A DNA stretch of 6,647 bases from an uncultured bacterium. GTDB lineage: Bacteria > Bdellovibrionota_C > UBA2361 > CAKMMH01. The position numbers and the translations under genes are program-made. This document shows positions 1 through 5,457 of the stretch, in pieces; the stretch's first letter is position 1, and each line of letters begins with the position of its first letter. Below the pieces are notes generated by a model. That model saw only the letters and a list, made by a program, of their open reading frames with translations. It did not search any database and was not told where the DNA came from. The DNA lies in contig CAKMMH010000101.1 of the NCBI GenBank assembly GCA_927798255.1, forward strand, positions 1 to 6,647, in the 5' to 3' direction.

Positions 1-53
1 GTAATTTTAGCCCCCCCCTTACGGAGTGGTGTGCGAGGGGGAATTTTCATACA

Positions 54-104
54 ACCGGGTAGCTTGAGTATTCGCCTATCGGCGCATATTCAGCTTCCCC
101 CGGT
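54..104. repeat. Long inverted-repeat hairpin
   Basis: The outer arms ACCGGG (54-59) and CCCGGT (99-104) are perfectly complementary. Inside them AGCT (61-64) pairs with AGCT (92-95). After a one-base bulge, GAGTAT (66-71) pairs with ATATTC (86-91) with one G-T wobble. The tip is CGCC (73-76) with GGCG (81-84) around a 4-nt TATC loop. The total is about 20 base pairs in 51 nt, far more than chance in this AT-rich DNA. No T-tract follows on either strand, so it is not an intrinsic terminator. A palindromic repeat element or the core of a structured RNA are the natural readings. Confidence 0.65.
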
Positions 105-113
105 CCTAGCACC

Positions 114-128
114 GCATGCTTCGCATGC
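114..128. repeat. Perfect GCATGC inverted repeat
   Basis: GCATGC at 114-119 and again at 123-128, separated by TTC. Each arm is itself palindromic, so the site can form a 6-bp stem with a 3-nt loop on either strand or act as two tandem palindromes. It lies 10 nt from the larger 54-104 hairpin and looks like part of the same GC-rich element. Confidence 0.5.
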
Positions 129-168
129 TATGGGATGTCCTTTCAGGGTATTTTATGAAGTAAACGCG

Positions 169-1089
169 TTAACGTTTTCTTCCCCTTCTATTATTTCTAA
201 AATCTCTTCCTGATTTTTTGCTGCCTTTACTTCCTCCTCTATTTCTGTTTCTTCCCTCATCACCTCGATAAGTTTTAGTAAAGGCAATCTTTTTAAATTT
301 CATACCACTTTCATCAAGCCCGGCTTTTCCATAGTAATCAAGCACATCTTTACAAACATTCCCATGTTTATCATTTAAAGGAATTGGCCCAAAGTCTGGA
401 TGTAAAAATCCATATCTAAGTTCTACAGGTCTATCGTACTTATAAACTATATTACAATCTTTTCCTCTTACTTCTTTAAGCCAAGCTGCTATTTCCTCCG
501 CGTTTGAAATAGATGCTGAAAGCATTAAAAGTGCAGCCTCTTTTGAACTTAAAATTATACTCTCCTCCCACACAGCCCCTCTTTGAGGATCTGCAATATA
601 ATGCACTTCATCAAACACTACTAAAGAATACCTTTCATCGATTTTATAAAGCTCATTTCTATAAATCTCAGTTGTGGCAATTAAAATGTTTGCATCAGTA
701 TCTATTTTTCTATCGCCTGTTAAAATTCCCACCTTAAATTGAGGTTCAAATCTTTTCTTAAAATCATTATACTTTGTGTTTGACAATGCTTTTAAAGGAG
801 TTGTGTAAATCGAACGCCCTCCTTGCTCTGCGTTTGCTTTAATTGCTTCAAGTGCAATATAAGTTTTTCCAGAGCCTGTAGGAGCAACAACTAATGTATC
901 ATTTCCCATAACAACCGATTCAATGGCTTCTTTTTGGAAATCATCAATAACAAATTTTGTATCCTTAGGAACTCCTATCCCCTCTAAGAACGCTTTTTTC
1001 TCATTACTTATTCTTGCTCCTCTACTATCACCATTAAATTCTTTTTGGTGCTTTTTTTCTTGTCTATCTCTACCGTGTCTATAATTCAT
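169..1089 (-). CDS. DEVH-box superfamily 2 helicase, RecA1 domain only, with Arg/Gly-rich tail
   Basis: This 306-residue protein resembles the first RecA-like domain of Ski2-like DEAD/DEAH helicases, which unwind RNA or DNA using ATP. Visible motifs are FQKEAI (51-56), Walker A APTGSGKT (69-76), TTPLKAL (96-102), TGD (124-126), the DEVH box (160-163) and SAS (191-193, normally SAT). After the family-typical linker (about 219-255) there is no second RecA domain: motifs IV-VI are missing. The protein instead ends in a basic Arg/Gly/Lys/Asn tail (275-306) like the RGG tails of RNA helicases. Relatives usually exceed 600 residues. It therefore cannot form a complete ATPase cleft alone, and an in-frame internal deletion or a degenerate gene is likely. 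The ATG follows AAAGGA by 12 nt and lies 33 nt after the ABC ATPase gene, as the last gene of that cluster. Confidence 0.8.
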   Translation of the reverse strand: MNYRHGRDRQEKKHQKEFNGDSRGARISNEKKAFLEGIGVPKDTKFVIDDFQKEAIESVVMGNDTLVVAPTGSGKTYIALEAIKANAEQGGRSIYTTPLKALSNTKYNDFKKRFEPQFKVGILTGDRKIDTDANILIATTEIYRNELYKIDERYSLVVFDEVHYIADPQRGAVWEESIILSSKEAALLMLSASISNAEEIAAWLKEVRGKDCNIVYKYDRPVELRYGFLHPDFGPIPLNDKHGNVCKDVLDYYGKAGLDESGMKFKKIAFTKTYRGDEGRNRNRGGSKGSKKSGRDFRNNRRGRKR

Positions 1090-1122
1090 TATTTAAAATT
1101 ATCCTTTAAATTAATTATTCTT

Positions 1123-1869
1123 TTAAGCATTATTATTTTCTAAATTGTATTCAATATTATACCTACAAGATATAAAATATCTTAATTCTTCATTAGTAAT
1201 ATTTTTAATATTTTCTATTTTGTCATCATATACAACTTTTCCGTCAAACATAGCTATTAGATGCGAAACTGCAGGAAAAAGTCGCCTTAAATCGTGACTT
1301 ACTATAATCATTGTTAAATTATACTCTTTTTGTAATTCTTGTATTAATTCCATAATGATAGCACTACAAACTGGGTCTAGACCACTTGTTGGGTCATCTA
1401 ACAAAACTACACTTGGTGTCGAAACAAGTGCTCTTGCTAAAGATACACGCTTTTGCATACCACCTGAAAGCTCCCCTGGCATCTTTAAATAACTTGCTTT
1501 TAATCCTACTCTATAAAGAATTTCAAACGCTTTTTTAGTGTAAATTTCTCGTTTTTCATCACTTAAAAGAGAAAGAGAGCCACCTCTTGTTAAAGGAAAA
1601 AGGACATTGTCAAAAACATTCATAGAGTCAAAAAGAGCTCCCTCCTGAAACATTAATGAAACATCTTTTTTATTTTCTATTCCTAAATCAAACGTTCCAC
1701 TATCTTGAGGATAAATTCCAGCAAGCACTTTTAAAAGCACACTTTTTCCTGCAGCACTTGGGCCAATAAGCCCTGTGATTGTTCCACTTTCAAGAGTAAA
1801 AGATACATCATCTAACGCAATTACATCTTTAAATGTTTTTGAAATAGTATTAACTTGAATTTTTCCCAT
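1123..1869 (-). CDS. mlaF: MlaF-type ABC transporter ATP-binding protein
   Basis: A 248-residue ATPase of the MlaF/Ttg2A group, which powers phospholipid transport between inner and outer membranes together with an MlaE permease and an MlaD MCE protein. Visible are Walker A GPSAAGKS (36-43), the group-typical Q-loop stretch MFQEGALFDSM (73-83), signature LSGGMQKR (134-141), Walker B VVLLDD (154-159), D-loop SGLD (162-165) and switch His192. The catalytic glutamate after Walker B is Asp159 here. The Asn-rich C-terminus (about 217-248) is lineage-specific. TAAAGG, which overlaps the stop codon of the upstream histidine kinase, sits about 8 nt before the ATG, so the two genes are probably translationally coupled. 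No mlaE or mlaD lies in the window; they must be elsewhere if the system is complete. The mlaF assignment rests on the Q-loop pattern. Confidence 0.86.
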   Translation of the reverse strand: MGKIQVNTISKTFKDVIALDDVSFTLESGTITGLIGPSAAGKSVLLKVLAGIYPQDSGTFDLGIENKKDVSLMFQEGALFDSMNVFDNVLFPLTRGGSLSLLSDEKREIYTKKAFEILYRVGLKASYLKMPGELSGGMQKRVSLARALVSTPSVVLLDDPTSGLDPVCSAIIMELIQELQKEYNLTMIIVSHDLRRLFPAVSHLIAMFDGKVVYDDKIENIKNITNEELRYFISCRYNIEYNLENNNA

Positions 1870-1880
1870 ATATTAGACCT

Positions 1881-3041
1881 TTATAGCACTTCTTGTATTT
1901 TACTATCTAACTCCTCTATTGAAAATGGTTTTGGTAAAAATGCTTTTGCACCATATGCAAGCATTTTATCTACTGCTTCTTTTGCACTAAAACCACTTAT
2001 CACTATCACTTTAACATCAGGACGAATTGACATTAAATCAATATATAAATCTTCCCCTGAACCATCAGGCATAAGCATATCAGTTATTACTAAATCAAAT
2101 TTTCCTCTTTCTTTTTTAAACGCATCATACGCTTCTTTTGTACCACTTGCTGCTACCACATCATATCCTAAAAATTTAAGCCCTTCAAAGAATACATCTC
2201 TTATAACTTCTTCATCATCTACAAATAAGATTTTGGCACTCTTTTTATTAATTTTTTCGTTTGATTTATTATCCTTTTTATTTTCTTCATCATTAACATT
2301 TTTTGCCATAGGAAGTTTTATTCTAAATGAACTTCCGACACCTTCCTTTGAAGCTATACTTAATTTTCCTTTTAAACTTTTAACAATATCACAAACTGTA
2401 TATAACCCTAGTCCCGTTCCATTGTCACCTTTTGTCGTAAAGTAAGGAAGTAAAATTTTTTCTTGCACTTCTTTTGATATTCCAATTCCATTATCTGTCA
2501 CAGAAAATTTACAATAATTATCTTTATCTTTTGATAATACAATTTGAATTTTTAATCCTTCTTTATTTTCGCATTGTTTTAAAGCATCTCTTGCATTCAC
2601 TACTAAGTTAATTAATATCTGCGAAATAGAAGCCTCAACTGCTTCAACATAAATATTTTTTTCCAATTTATTTTCTATTTCAATCATCGGAGGAATTGAA
2701 GCACGAAGAAGAAAAATAGTATCTTCAAAAACTTTTGTTAAATTTAAAACTTTTTTTTCATCATTTAATTTTAATCTAGAAAAATTTAAAATTTGTTTTG
2801 TTAGGCCTGAAGCTTTTGTTATCGCACTTTCAATTGATACTACTGAATCCATTAAATCATTACTATTTTTAGAATTGCTTTTTGAATTTTTTTCTAAATT
2901 TCTTTTTATAAAAGCGATGTGTCCCATCATGCCTGTAAGAATATTATTAAAGTCATGAGCAACACCTCCAGCAAGAACTCCTAAACTCATAAGCCTTTGA
3001 TTATGCAGTCTTTCATTTGGATTATTGTTCTTTTTATCCAT
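1881..3041 (-). CDS. Soluble hybrid histidine kinase with C-terminal receiver domain
   Basis: A 386-residue two-component protein. The dimerisation/phosphoacceptor helix starts almost at the N-terminus: GGVAHDFNNIL (25-35) with His29. The ATPase domain shows the N-box NLVVNARDA (145-153), G1 box DNGIG (183-187) and G2 box GTGLG (208-212). A Lys/Asn/Glu-rich linker (about 246-269) leads to a receiver domain with the acidic pair Asp275-Asp276, phosphoacceptor Asp321 in VITDMLMP, Ser349 and Lys371 before Pro-Phe. There is no membrane segment and no PAS or other sensor domain, so the signal must come from a partner or an unrecognised input. No DNA-binding output is present either. It heads a leftward cluster with the MlaF-like ATPase. 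The chosen ATG has AAAGG about 11 nt upstream; no better upstream start is visible. Confidence 0.9.
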   Translation of the reverse strand: MDKKNNNPNERLHNQRLMSLGVLAGGVAHDFNNILTGMMGHIAFIKRNLEKNSKSNSKNSNDLMDSVVSIESAITKASGLTKQILNFSRLKLNDEKKVLNLTKVFEDTIFLLRASIPPMIEIENKLEKNIYVEAVEASISQILINLVVNARDALKQCENKEGLKIQIVLSKDKDNYCKFSVTDNGIGISKEVQEKILLPYFTTKGDNGTGLGLYTVCDIVKSLKGKLSIASKEGVGSSFRIKLPMAKNVNDEENKKDNKSNEKINKKSAKILFVDDEEVIRDVFFEGLKFLGYDVVAASGTKEAYDAFKKERGKFDLVITDMLMPDGSGEDLYIDLMSIRPDVKVIVISGFSAKEAVDKMLAYGAKAFLPKPFSIEELDSKIQEVL

Positions 3042-3088
3042 ATAATAAATTTACCTTTAATTTACCCATCAGATAACTTATTTAAATT

Positions 3089-3094
3089 ATTATA
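3089..3094 (-). promoter_or_regulatory. Possible -10 box for the histidine kinase cluster
   Basis: TATAAT on the minus strand, about 48 nt before the kinase ATG. No clear -35 element lies at the right distance, and the surrounding DNA is nearly all A/T, so the match may be chance. Confidence 0.3.
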
Positions 3095-3139
3095 TATTTT
3101 TATTTTTTAAAAAAATTATCTTTAAAATTCAAATGTTTT

Positions 3140-3167
3140 CAGTATAGAATACTATTTAAGCAGTATA
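3140..3167. promoter_or_regulatory. Repeated CAGTATA motif with palindrome in divergent intergenic region
   Basis: CAGTATA occurs at 3140-3146 and again at 3161-3167, a 21-bp period or two DNA turns. The first copy is part of the palindrome AGTAT-AGA-ATACT (3141-3153). It lies between the leftward kinase cluster and the rightward cold-shock gene, where a shared regulator could act on both. This is a candidate operator only; AT-rich DNA produces such matches easily. Confidence 0.3.
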
Positions 3168-3209
3168 TTAAATTTTATCAAATCTTAAAATAGGGTTTAT
3201 TTAAAACAT

Positions 3210-3215
3210 TATAAT
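3210..3215 (+). promoter_or_regulatory. -10 box for the cold-shock gene
   Basis: A perfect TATAAT, 36 nt upstream of the ATG, would give a leader of roughly 30 nt. The hexamer 17 nt upstream (AAAATA) is a poor -35. The leader is much shorter than the long, structured 5' regions of classical cold-induced csp mRNAs, so cold induction by that mechanism is not suggested. Confidence 0.45.
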
Positions 3216-3251
3216 AAAAACACTATTTTAACATTTATGGAGTATTTATAA

Positions 3252-3599
3252 ATGGCTGAGTTAAGAAAGGGCATCGTAAAGTGGTTTAACGATGCTAAAG
3301 GATTTGGATTTATAGAAAATGAAGATGGACAAGATGTTTTCGTTCATTATTCAGCTATAGCATCTGATGGTTTTAAAACATTAAAAGATGGCGAAGAAGT
3401 TACTTATGAAATTGAAAAAGGTGATAAAGGACTTCACGCACTGTGTGTAAATAGAACTAAAAAAATTGTAAAAAAACAAACAAAACAAGCAAGTAGCGAA
3501 TCAAGCACTGACTCTACTACAAACATAAGTGATAGCACAGATTCAAGTGCAATTGCTGATATGTCTTCAAGTAGCACTGAAACTTCAAACTTAAATTAA
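3252..3599 (+). CDS. Cold-shock-domain protein with Ser/Thr-rich C-terminal tail
   Basis: A 115-residue single-strand nucleic-acid-binding protein of the CspA family, whose members act as RNA chaperones in the cytoplasm. Residues 1-70 form the cold-shock domain, with RNP1 KGFGFIEN (16-23), RNP2 DVFVHY (28-33) and the usual [10 protein letters not shown] start. Typical family members stop near residue 70. Here a Lys-rich hinge (70-79) is followed by a low-complexity tail (80-115) in which about 20 of 36 residues are Ser or Thr, with scattered Asp/Glu. Such a tail is probably disordered. GGAG (3239-3242) lies 9 nt before the ATG. It is the only rightward protein gene in the window and is transcribed divergently from the kinase cluster. 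Codon use in domain and tail is similarly AT-rich, so the tail does not look like a recent frameshift. Confidence 0.93.
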   Translation: MAELRKGIVKWFNDAKGFGFIENEDGQDVFVHYSAIASDGFKTLKDGEEVTYEIEKGDKGLHALCVNRTKKIVKKQTKQASSESSTDSTTNISDSTDSSAIADMSSSSTETSNLN

Positions 3600-3640
3600 T
3601 AATAATAATTTTAAAGTTTTTTGTTTACTGTTTGTTTATT

Positions 3641-3663
3641 ATTACTTAATAAGTAATTTTTAT
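3641..3663 (+). terminator. Weak intrinsic terminator of the cold-shock gene
   Basis: ATTACTT (3641-3647) and AAGTAAT (3651-3657) form a 7-bp stem around AAT, followed by TTTTTAT. The stem has a single C-G pair, so it is weak. It lies 42 nt after the cold-shock stop codon, and its T-tract overlaps the stop codon of the convergent rlmN gene. Confidence 0.4.
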
Positions 3664-4703
3664 CTATCTTTATTTTTATTTCCTGCTAGCTGCCCACAAG
3701 CTGCACCGATATCCTTGCCTTTTGAGAATCTGATTGTTGTTGTTATCTTCGAATTTAAAAGTGTATTTGCAAATTCATAAATTACATTTTCTGTCGGTGT
3801 CTTAAACGCATCTTCTTTACTTCCAGGATTATAAGGAACTAAATTAACTTTTGCTTTTAATTTAGATACAATCTTTTTTAATCTTGTTAAATCTTCTCTT
3901 GTATCATTAACCCCTTTTAACATCACATACTCGAGCGTTATTTTCCTTCTTCCTTTTAAAGTTACATTTTTTAACGTTTCAATTAATTCATCTAGTGGAT
4001 ATTTTTTATTTATTGGCATTAAGACATCTCTTTGCTCACTAGTTGTAGAGTTTAAAGATACTGCTAAACTTGCAGGAACTTCCGTTTCAAAAAATTCTTT
4101 TATTCTAGGAATTATTCCACATGTTGAAACTGTAATTTTTCTTTGACTAAACGCAAAACCGTATTCATCATTTAAAATTTTTATAGCCTTTACAACATTA
4201 TCATAATTCAAAAACGGCTCTCCCATTCCCATAAATACAATATTTGTAAACTCTTCATCAAATGTTCCAGCATCATTTAATAAGTATCTTACTTGTCCTA
4301 TAATTTCAGATACTTCCAAATTTCTTTTAAATCCTAGCTTTCCAGTCTGACAAAACGCGCATCCCATAGCACAGCCAACTTGTGAAGAAACGCAAATTGT
4401 ATTTCTTTTTTCTTGTTTAATAAAAACAGATTCAATAAGCGAATCATCTTTTAATTTAAAAAGATATTTTCTTGAGCCATCATTTGAAATAAGTCTTGTT
4501 TCTAAAGTTAAATCTGGAAATGAAAAAGTACATGCAAAAATTTCTCTAGTTTCTTTTTTAATATCTGTCATTAAAGAAAAATCTGTTATACCTCTTGCAT
4601 ACACCCATTTATATAATTGATCTGCTCTAAACTTTGGAAGTTCAAAACTTTCTTTTAAAAATTTTGCTAAATCTAATCTTGTATAATTAAAAAAATTTTC
4701 CAT
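3660..4703 (-). CDS. rlmN: Dual-specificity 23S rRNA A2503 / tRNA A37 C2-methyltransferase
   Basis: A 347-residue radical-SAM enzyme that methylates C2 of adenosine 2503 in 23S rRNA and, in studied members, A37 of some tRNAs. It shows the N-terminal RlmN helical domain (FRADQLYKWVYARG, 25-38), the iron-sulfur cluster motif C111-x3-C115-x2-C118, the GMGEP motif (159-163) and the second catalytic cysteine Cys336 in GAACGQL. This cysteine and the GMGEP context fit RlmN or its close relative Cfr; the genomic setting favours RlmN. The frame stays open to an ATG at 4742, but the extra 13 residues would be encoded by the upstream terminator hairpin. The ATG at 4703 gives the usual family start. No Shine-Dalgarno sequence is visible before it. 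It follows ndk, a neighbourship known from several bacteria. Confidence 0.93.
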   Translation of the reverse strand: MENFFNYTRLDLAKFLKESFELPKFRADQLYKWVYARGITDFSLMTDIKKETREIFACTFSFPDLTLETRLISNDGSRKYLFKLKDDSLIESVFIKQEKRNTICVSSQVGCAMGCAFCQTGKLGFKRNLEVSEIIGQVRYLLNDAGTFDEEFTNIVFMGMGEPFLNYDNVVKAIKILNDEYGFAFSQRKITVSTCGIIPRIKEFFETEVPASLAVSLNSTTSEQRDVLMPINKKYPLDELIETLKNVTLKGRRKITLEYVMLKGVNDTREDLTRLKKIVSKLKAKVNLVPYNPGSKEDAFKTPTENVIYEFANTLLNSKITTTIRFSKGKDIGAACGQLAGNKNKDR

Positions 4704-4710
4704 ATTAATA

Positions 4711-4748
4711 ATATAAAAATGCCTACACGTATATAAAAACATGCAGGC
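4711..4748 (-). terminator. Intrinsic terminator after the divergent ndk
   Basis: Read on the minus strand, GCCTGCATG and CGTGTAGGC pair over 9 bp with two G-T wobbles around a 10-nt loop, followed by ATTTTTATATT. Read on the plus strand, the two wobbles become mismatches, so the direction is leftward. It lies 34 nt beyond the ndk stop and ends only 7 nt before the rlmN start codon, which leaves no room for a separate rlmN promoter downstream of it. Confidence 0.7.
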
Positions 4749-4782
4749 AAAACAGAATCCTTCTCTTATAACCTATAGATCA

Positions 4783-5211
4783 TTAAAGATCAGGGAAAAA
4801 GAGCTTAATTTCTCTTATTGCACTCTCGACAGAGTCGGAACCATGGATTGCATTATGAAAACGCCAATCAGGCGAATCACCTTCATGCTCACCGAATTTT
4901 CCACGAATGGTATTCGGATCGTCAATCCCCCCCATAAGCGTACGACAACGTTTCACAGCGTTTTCGCCTTCGAACACTGCTACAAGAACTTTACCTTCTG
5001 TTGCACAACGAATTAAGTCGGGCGTCCACGAGTCTTTTGAGTGATCATTAAGATGTTCTCGATAAAGCTCCTTAGCTTGATCCTTAGTCATCGTGAGTTT
5101 CCTAAAAGCATAAAATCTAAGACCAGAGTCTTGAATGATTTTTAAGATTTCCCGATCCACTCCCGCAAGCATAGCGTGAGGTTTAATAACGCAAAGGGTC
5201 ATCTCGATCAT
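4783..5211 (-). CDS. Divergent nucleoside diphosphate kinase (second ndk copy)
   Basis: NDP kinases move the terminal phosphate from ATP to other (d)NDPs through a phospho-histidine. This 142-residue member keeps the catalytic site NAIHGSDS (120-127, His123), Lys10, Tyr50 and TIRG with Arg103. It departs from the canonical family elsewhere. KPHAM replaces KPDGV, the RPFF segment is replaced by KDSWT (59-63), the GATxP loop reads GGIDDP (94-99), the usual AxPG is missing, and about eight residues (GDSPDWRF, 111-118) are inserted before the active histidine. Activity is plausible but specificity may differ. AGAGG (5219-5223) sits 7 nt before the chosen ATG; a further ATG at 5268 adds 19 residues unlike the family. 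Positions 4801-5040 are about 46% G+C, well above neighbours, suggesting transfer. It contains a seven-G run. Confidence 0.87.
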   Translation of the reverse strand: MIEMTLCVIKPHAMLAGVDREILKIIQDSGLRFYAFRKLTMTKDQAKELYREHLNDHSKDSWTPDLIRCATEGKVLVAVFEGENAVKRCRTLMGGIDDPNTIRGKFGEHEGDSPDWRFHNAIHGSDSVESAIREIKLFFPDL

Positions 5212-5218
5212 AGTAAAA

Positions 5219-5223
5219 CCTCT
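5219..5223 (-). promoter_or_regulatory. Shine-Dalgarno site that sets the divergent ndk start
   Basis: AGAGG on the minus strand with 7 nt spacing to the ATG at 5211. It rules out the longer reading from 5268, whose additional 19 residues have no counterpart in NDP kinases, and is preferred to the internal ATG at 5202. Confidence 0.7.
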
Positions 5224-5257
5224 TTTAACAACTTTAAGAGTAACTGACATCGTAATC

Positions 5258-5263
5258 ATTATA
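5258..5263 (-). promoter_or_regulatory. Probable -10 box of the divergent ndk
   Basis: TATAAT on the minus strand, 46 nt upstream of the ATG. The -35 region is unclear (TTATTT at 17 nt). Together with the terminator of the upstream ndk at 5400-5454, it suggests this gene has its own transcript. Confidence 0.4.
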
Positions 5264-5399
5264 AACAATCACGAGGTAACAAATAATTATATTATTTTAT
5301 AAGTTCTAGAAAATAATGCAAATATTTTGATAAATTAAAAAAGAATAAATTAAGAAAACTTGGAAAGCACAATAATTAATTAAAGAATAGGATAAAAGG

Positions 5400-5454
5400 A
5401 AACGAAAACAGTTAAGATGCACGTTTTAAAGCAACAAAACATGCATCTTTAACT
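5400..5454 (-). terminator. Strong intrinsic terminator after the canonical ndk
   Basis: The arms at 5436-5454 and 5410-5427 pair over about 18 bp on the minus strand, with a single-A bulge and one G-T wobble, around an 8-nt loop. A T-rich stretch (TGTTTTCGTTT) follows. It begins 3 nt past the ndk stop codon. This is the best terminator in the window and separates the two ndk genes into different transcripts. Confidence 0.85.
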
Positions 5455-5457
5455 ATC

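Larger units (their letters stand above)
1..152. other. GC-rich, hairpin-dense intergenic stretch at the left edge
   Basis: Positions 1-120 contain about 66 G/C of 120 (hand count, 55%), against roughly 27-35% in samples of the neighbouring genes. The stretch includes a run of eight C (11-18), a run of five G (37-41), a long imperfect hairpin at 54-104 and a short perfect one at 114-128. The arms CCCCCT (14-19) and AGGGGG (36-41) can also pair around a 16-nt loop. No recognisable protein is encoded. An open frame beginning at GTG 31 exists but runs antisense into the helicase tail. The change in composition falls just beyond the helicase stop codon. It could be a dispersed palindromic repeat, a structured RNA or an assembly join; the sequence alone does not decide. 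Confidence 0.6.

Noticed and set aside
31..213. 60-codon plus-strand open frame beginning with GTG
   Set aside because: It runs through the GC-rich hairpins and then antisense to the helicase tail; the product resembles nothing, although a GGAG lies 4 nt before the GTG.
513..737. Plus-strand open frame antisense to the helicase
   Set aside because: It is a shadow of the helicase gene, with low-complexity product and no ribosome binding site.
1855..2445. 196-codon plus-strand open frame antisense to the histidine kinase
   Set aside because: The opposite strand carries intact kinase and receiver motifs; the Ser/Leu/Phe-rich product is typical of antisense reading.
3599..3660. Repeated TAA/TTATT triplets after the cold-shock gene as a microsatellite
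   Set aside because: Short, imperfect and expected in AT-rich intergenic DNA.
4704..4742. Thirteen-residue N-terminal extension of rlmN
   Set aside because: It would be encoded in the terminator hairpin and is absent from the normal family start.
4741..5016. Plus-strand open frame antisense to the divergent ndk
   Set aside because: It is a shadow of a gene with clear NDP kinase motifs.
5212..5268. Nineteen-residue N-terminal extension of the divergent ndk
   Set aside because: The AGAGG site and family alignment favour the ATG at 5211, and the -10 box lies within the extension.
5269..5399. Possible small gene or RNA between the two ndk genes
   Set aside because: The stretch is extremely AT-rich with stops in all frames and no stable hairpin apart from the TTCTAGAA palindrome at about 5304-5311.
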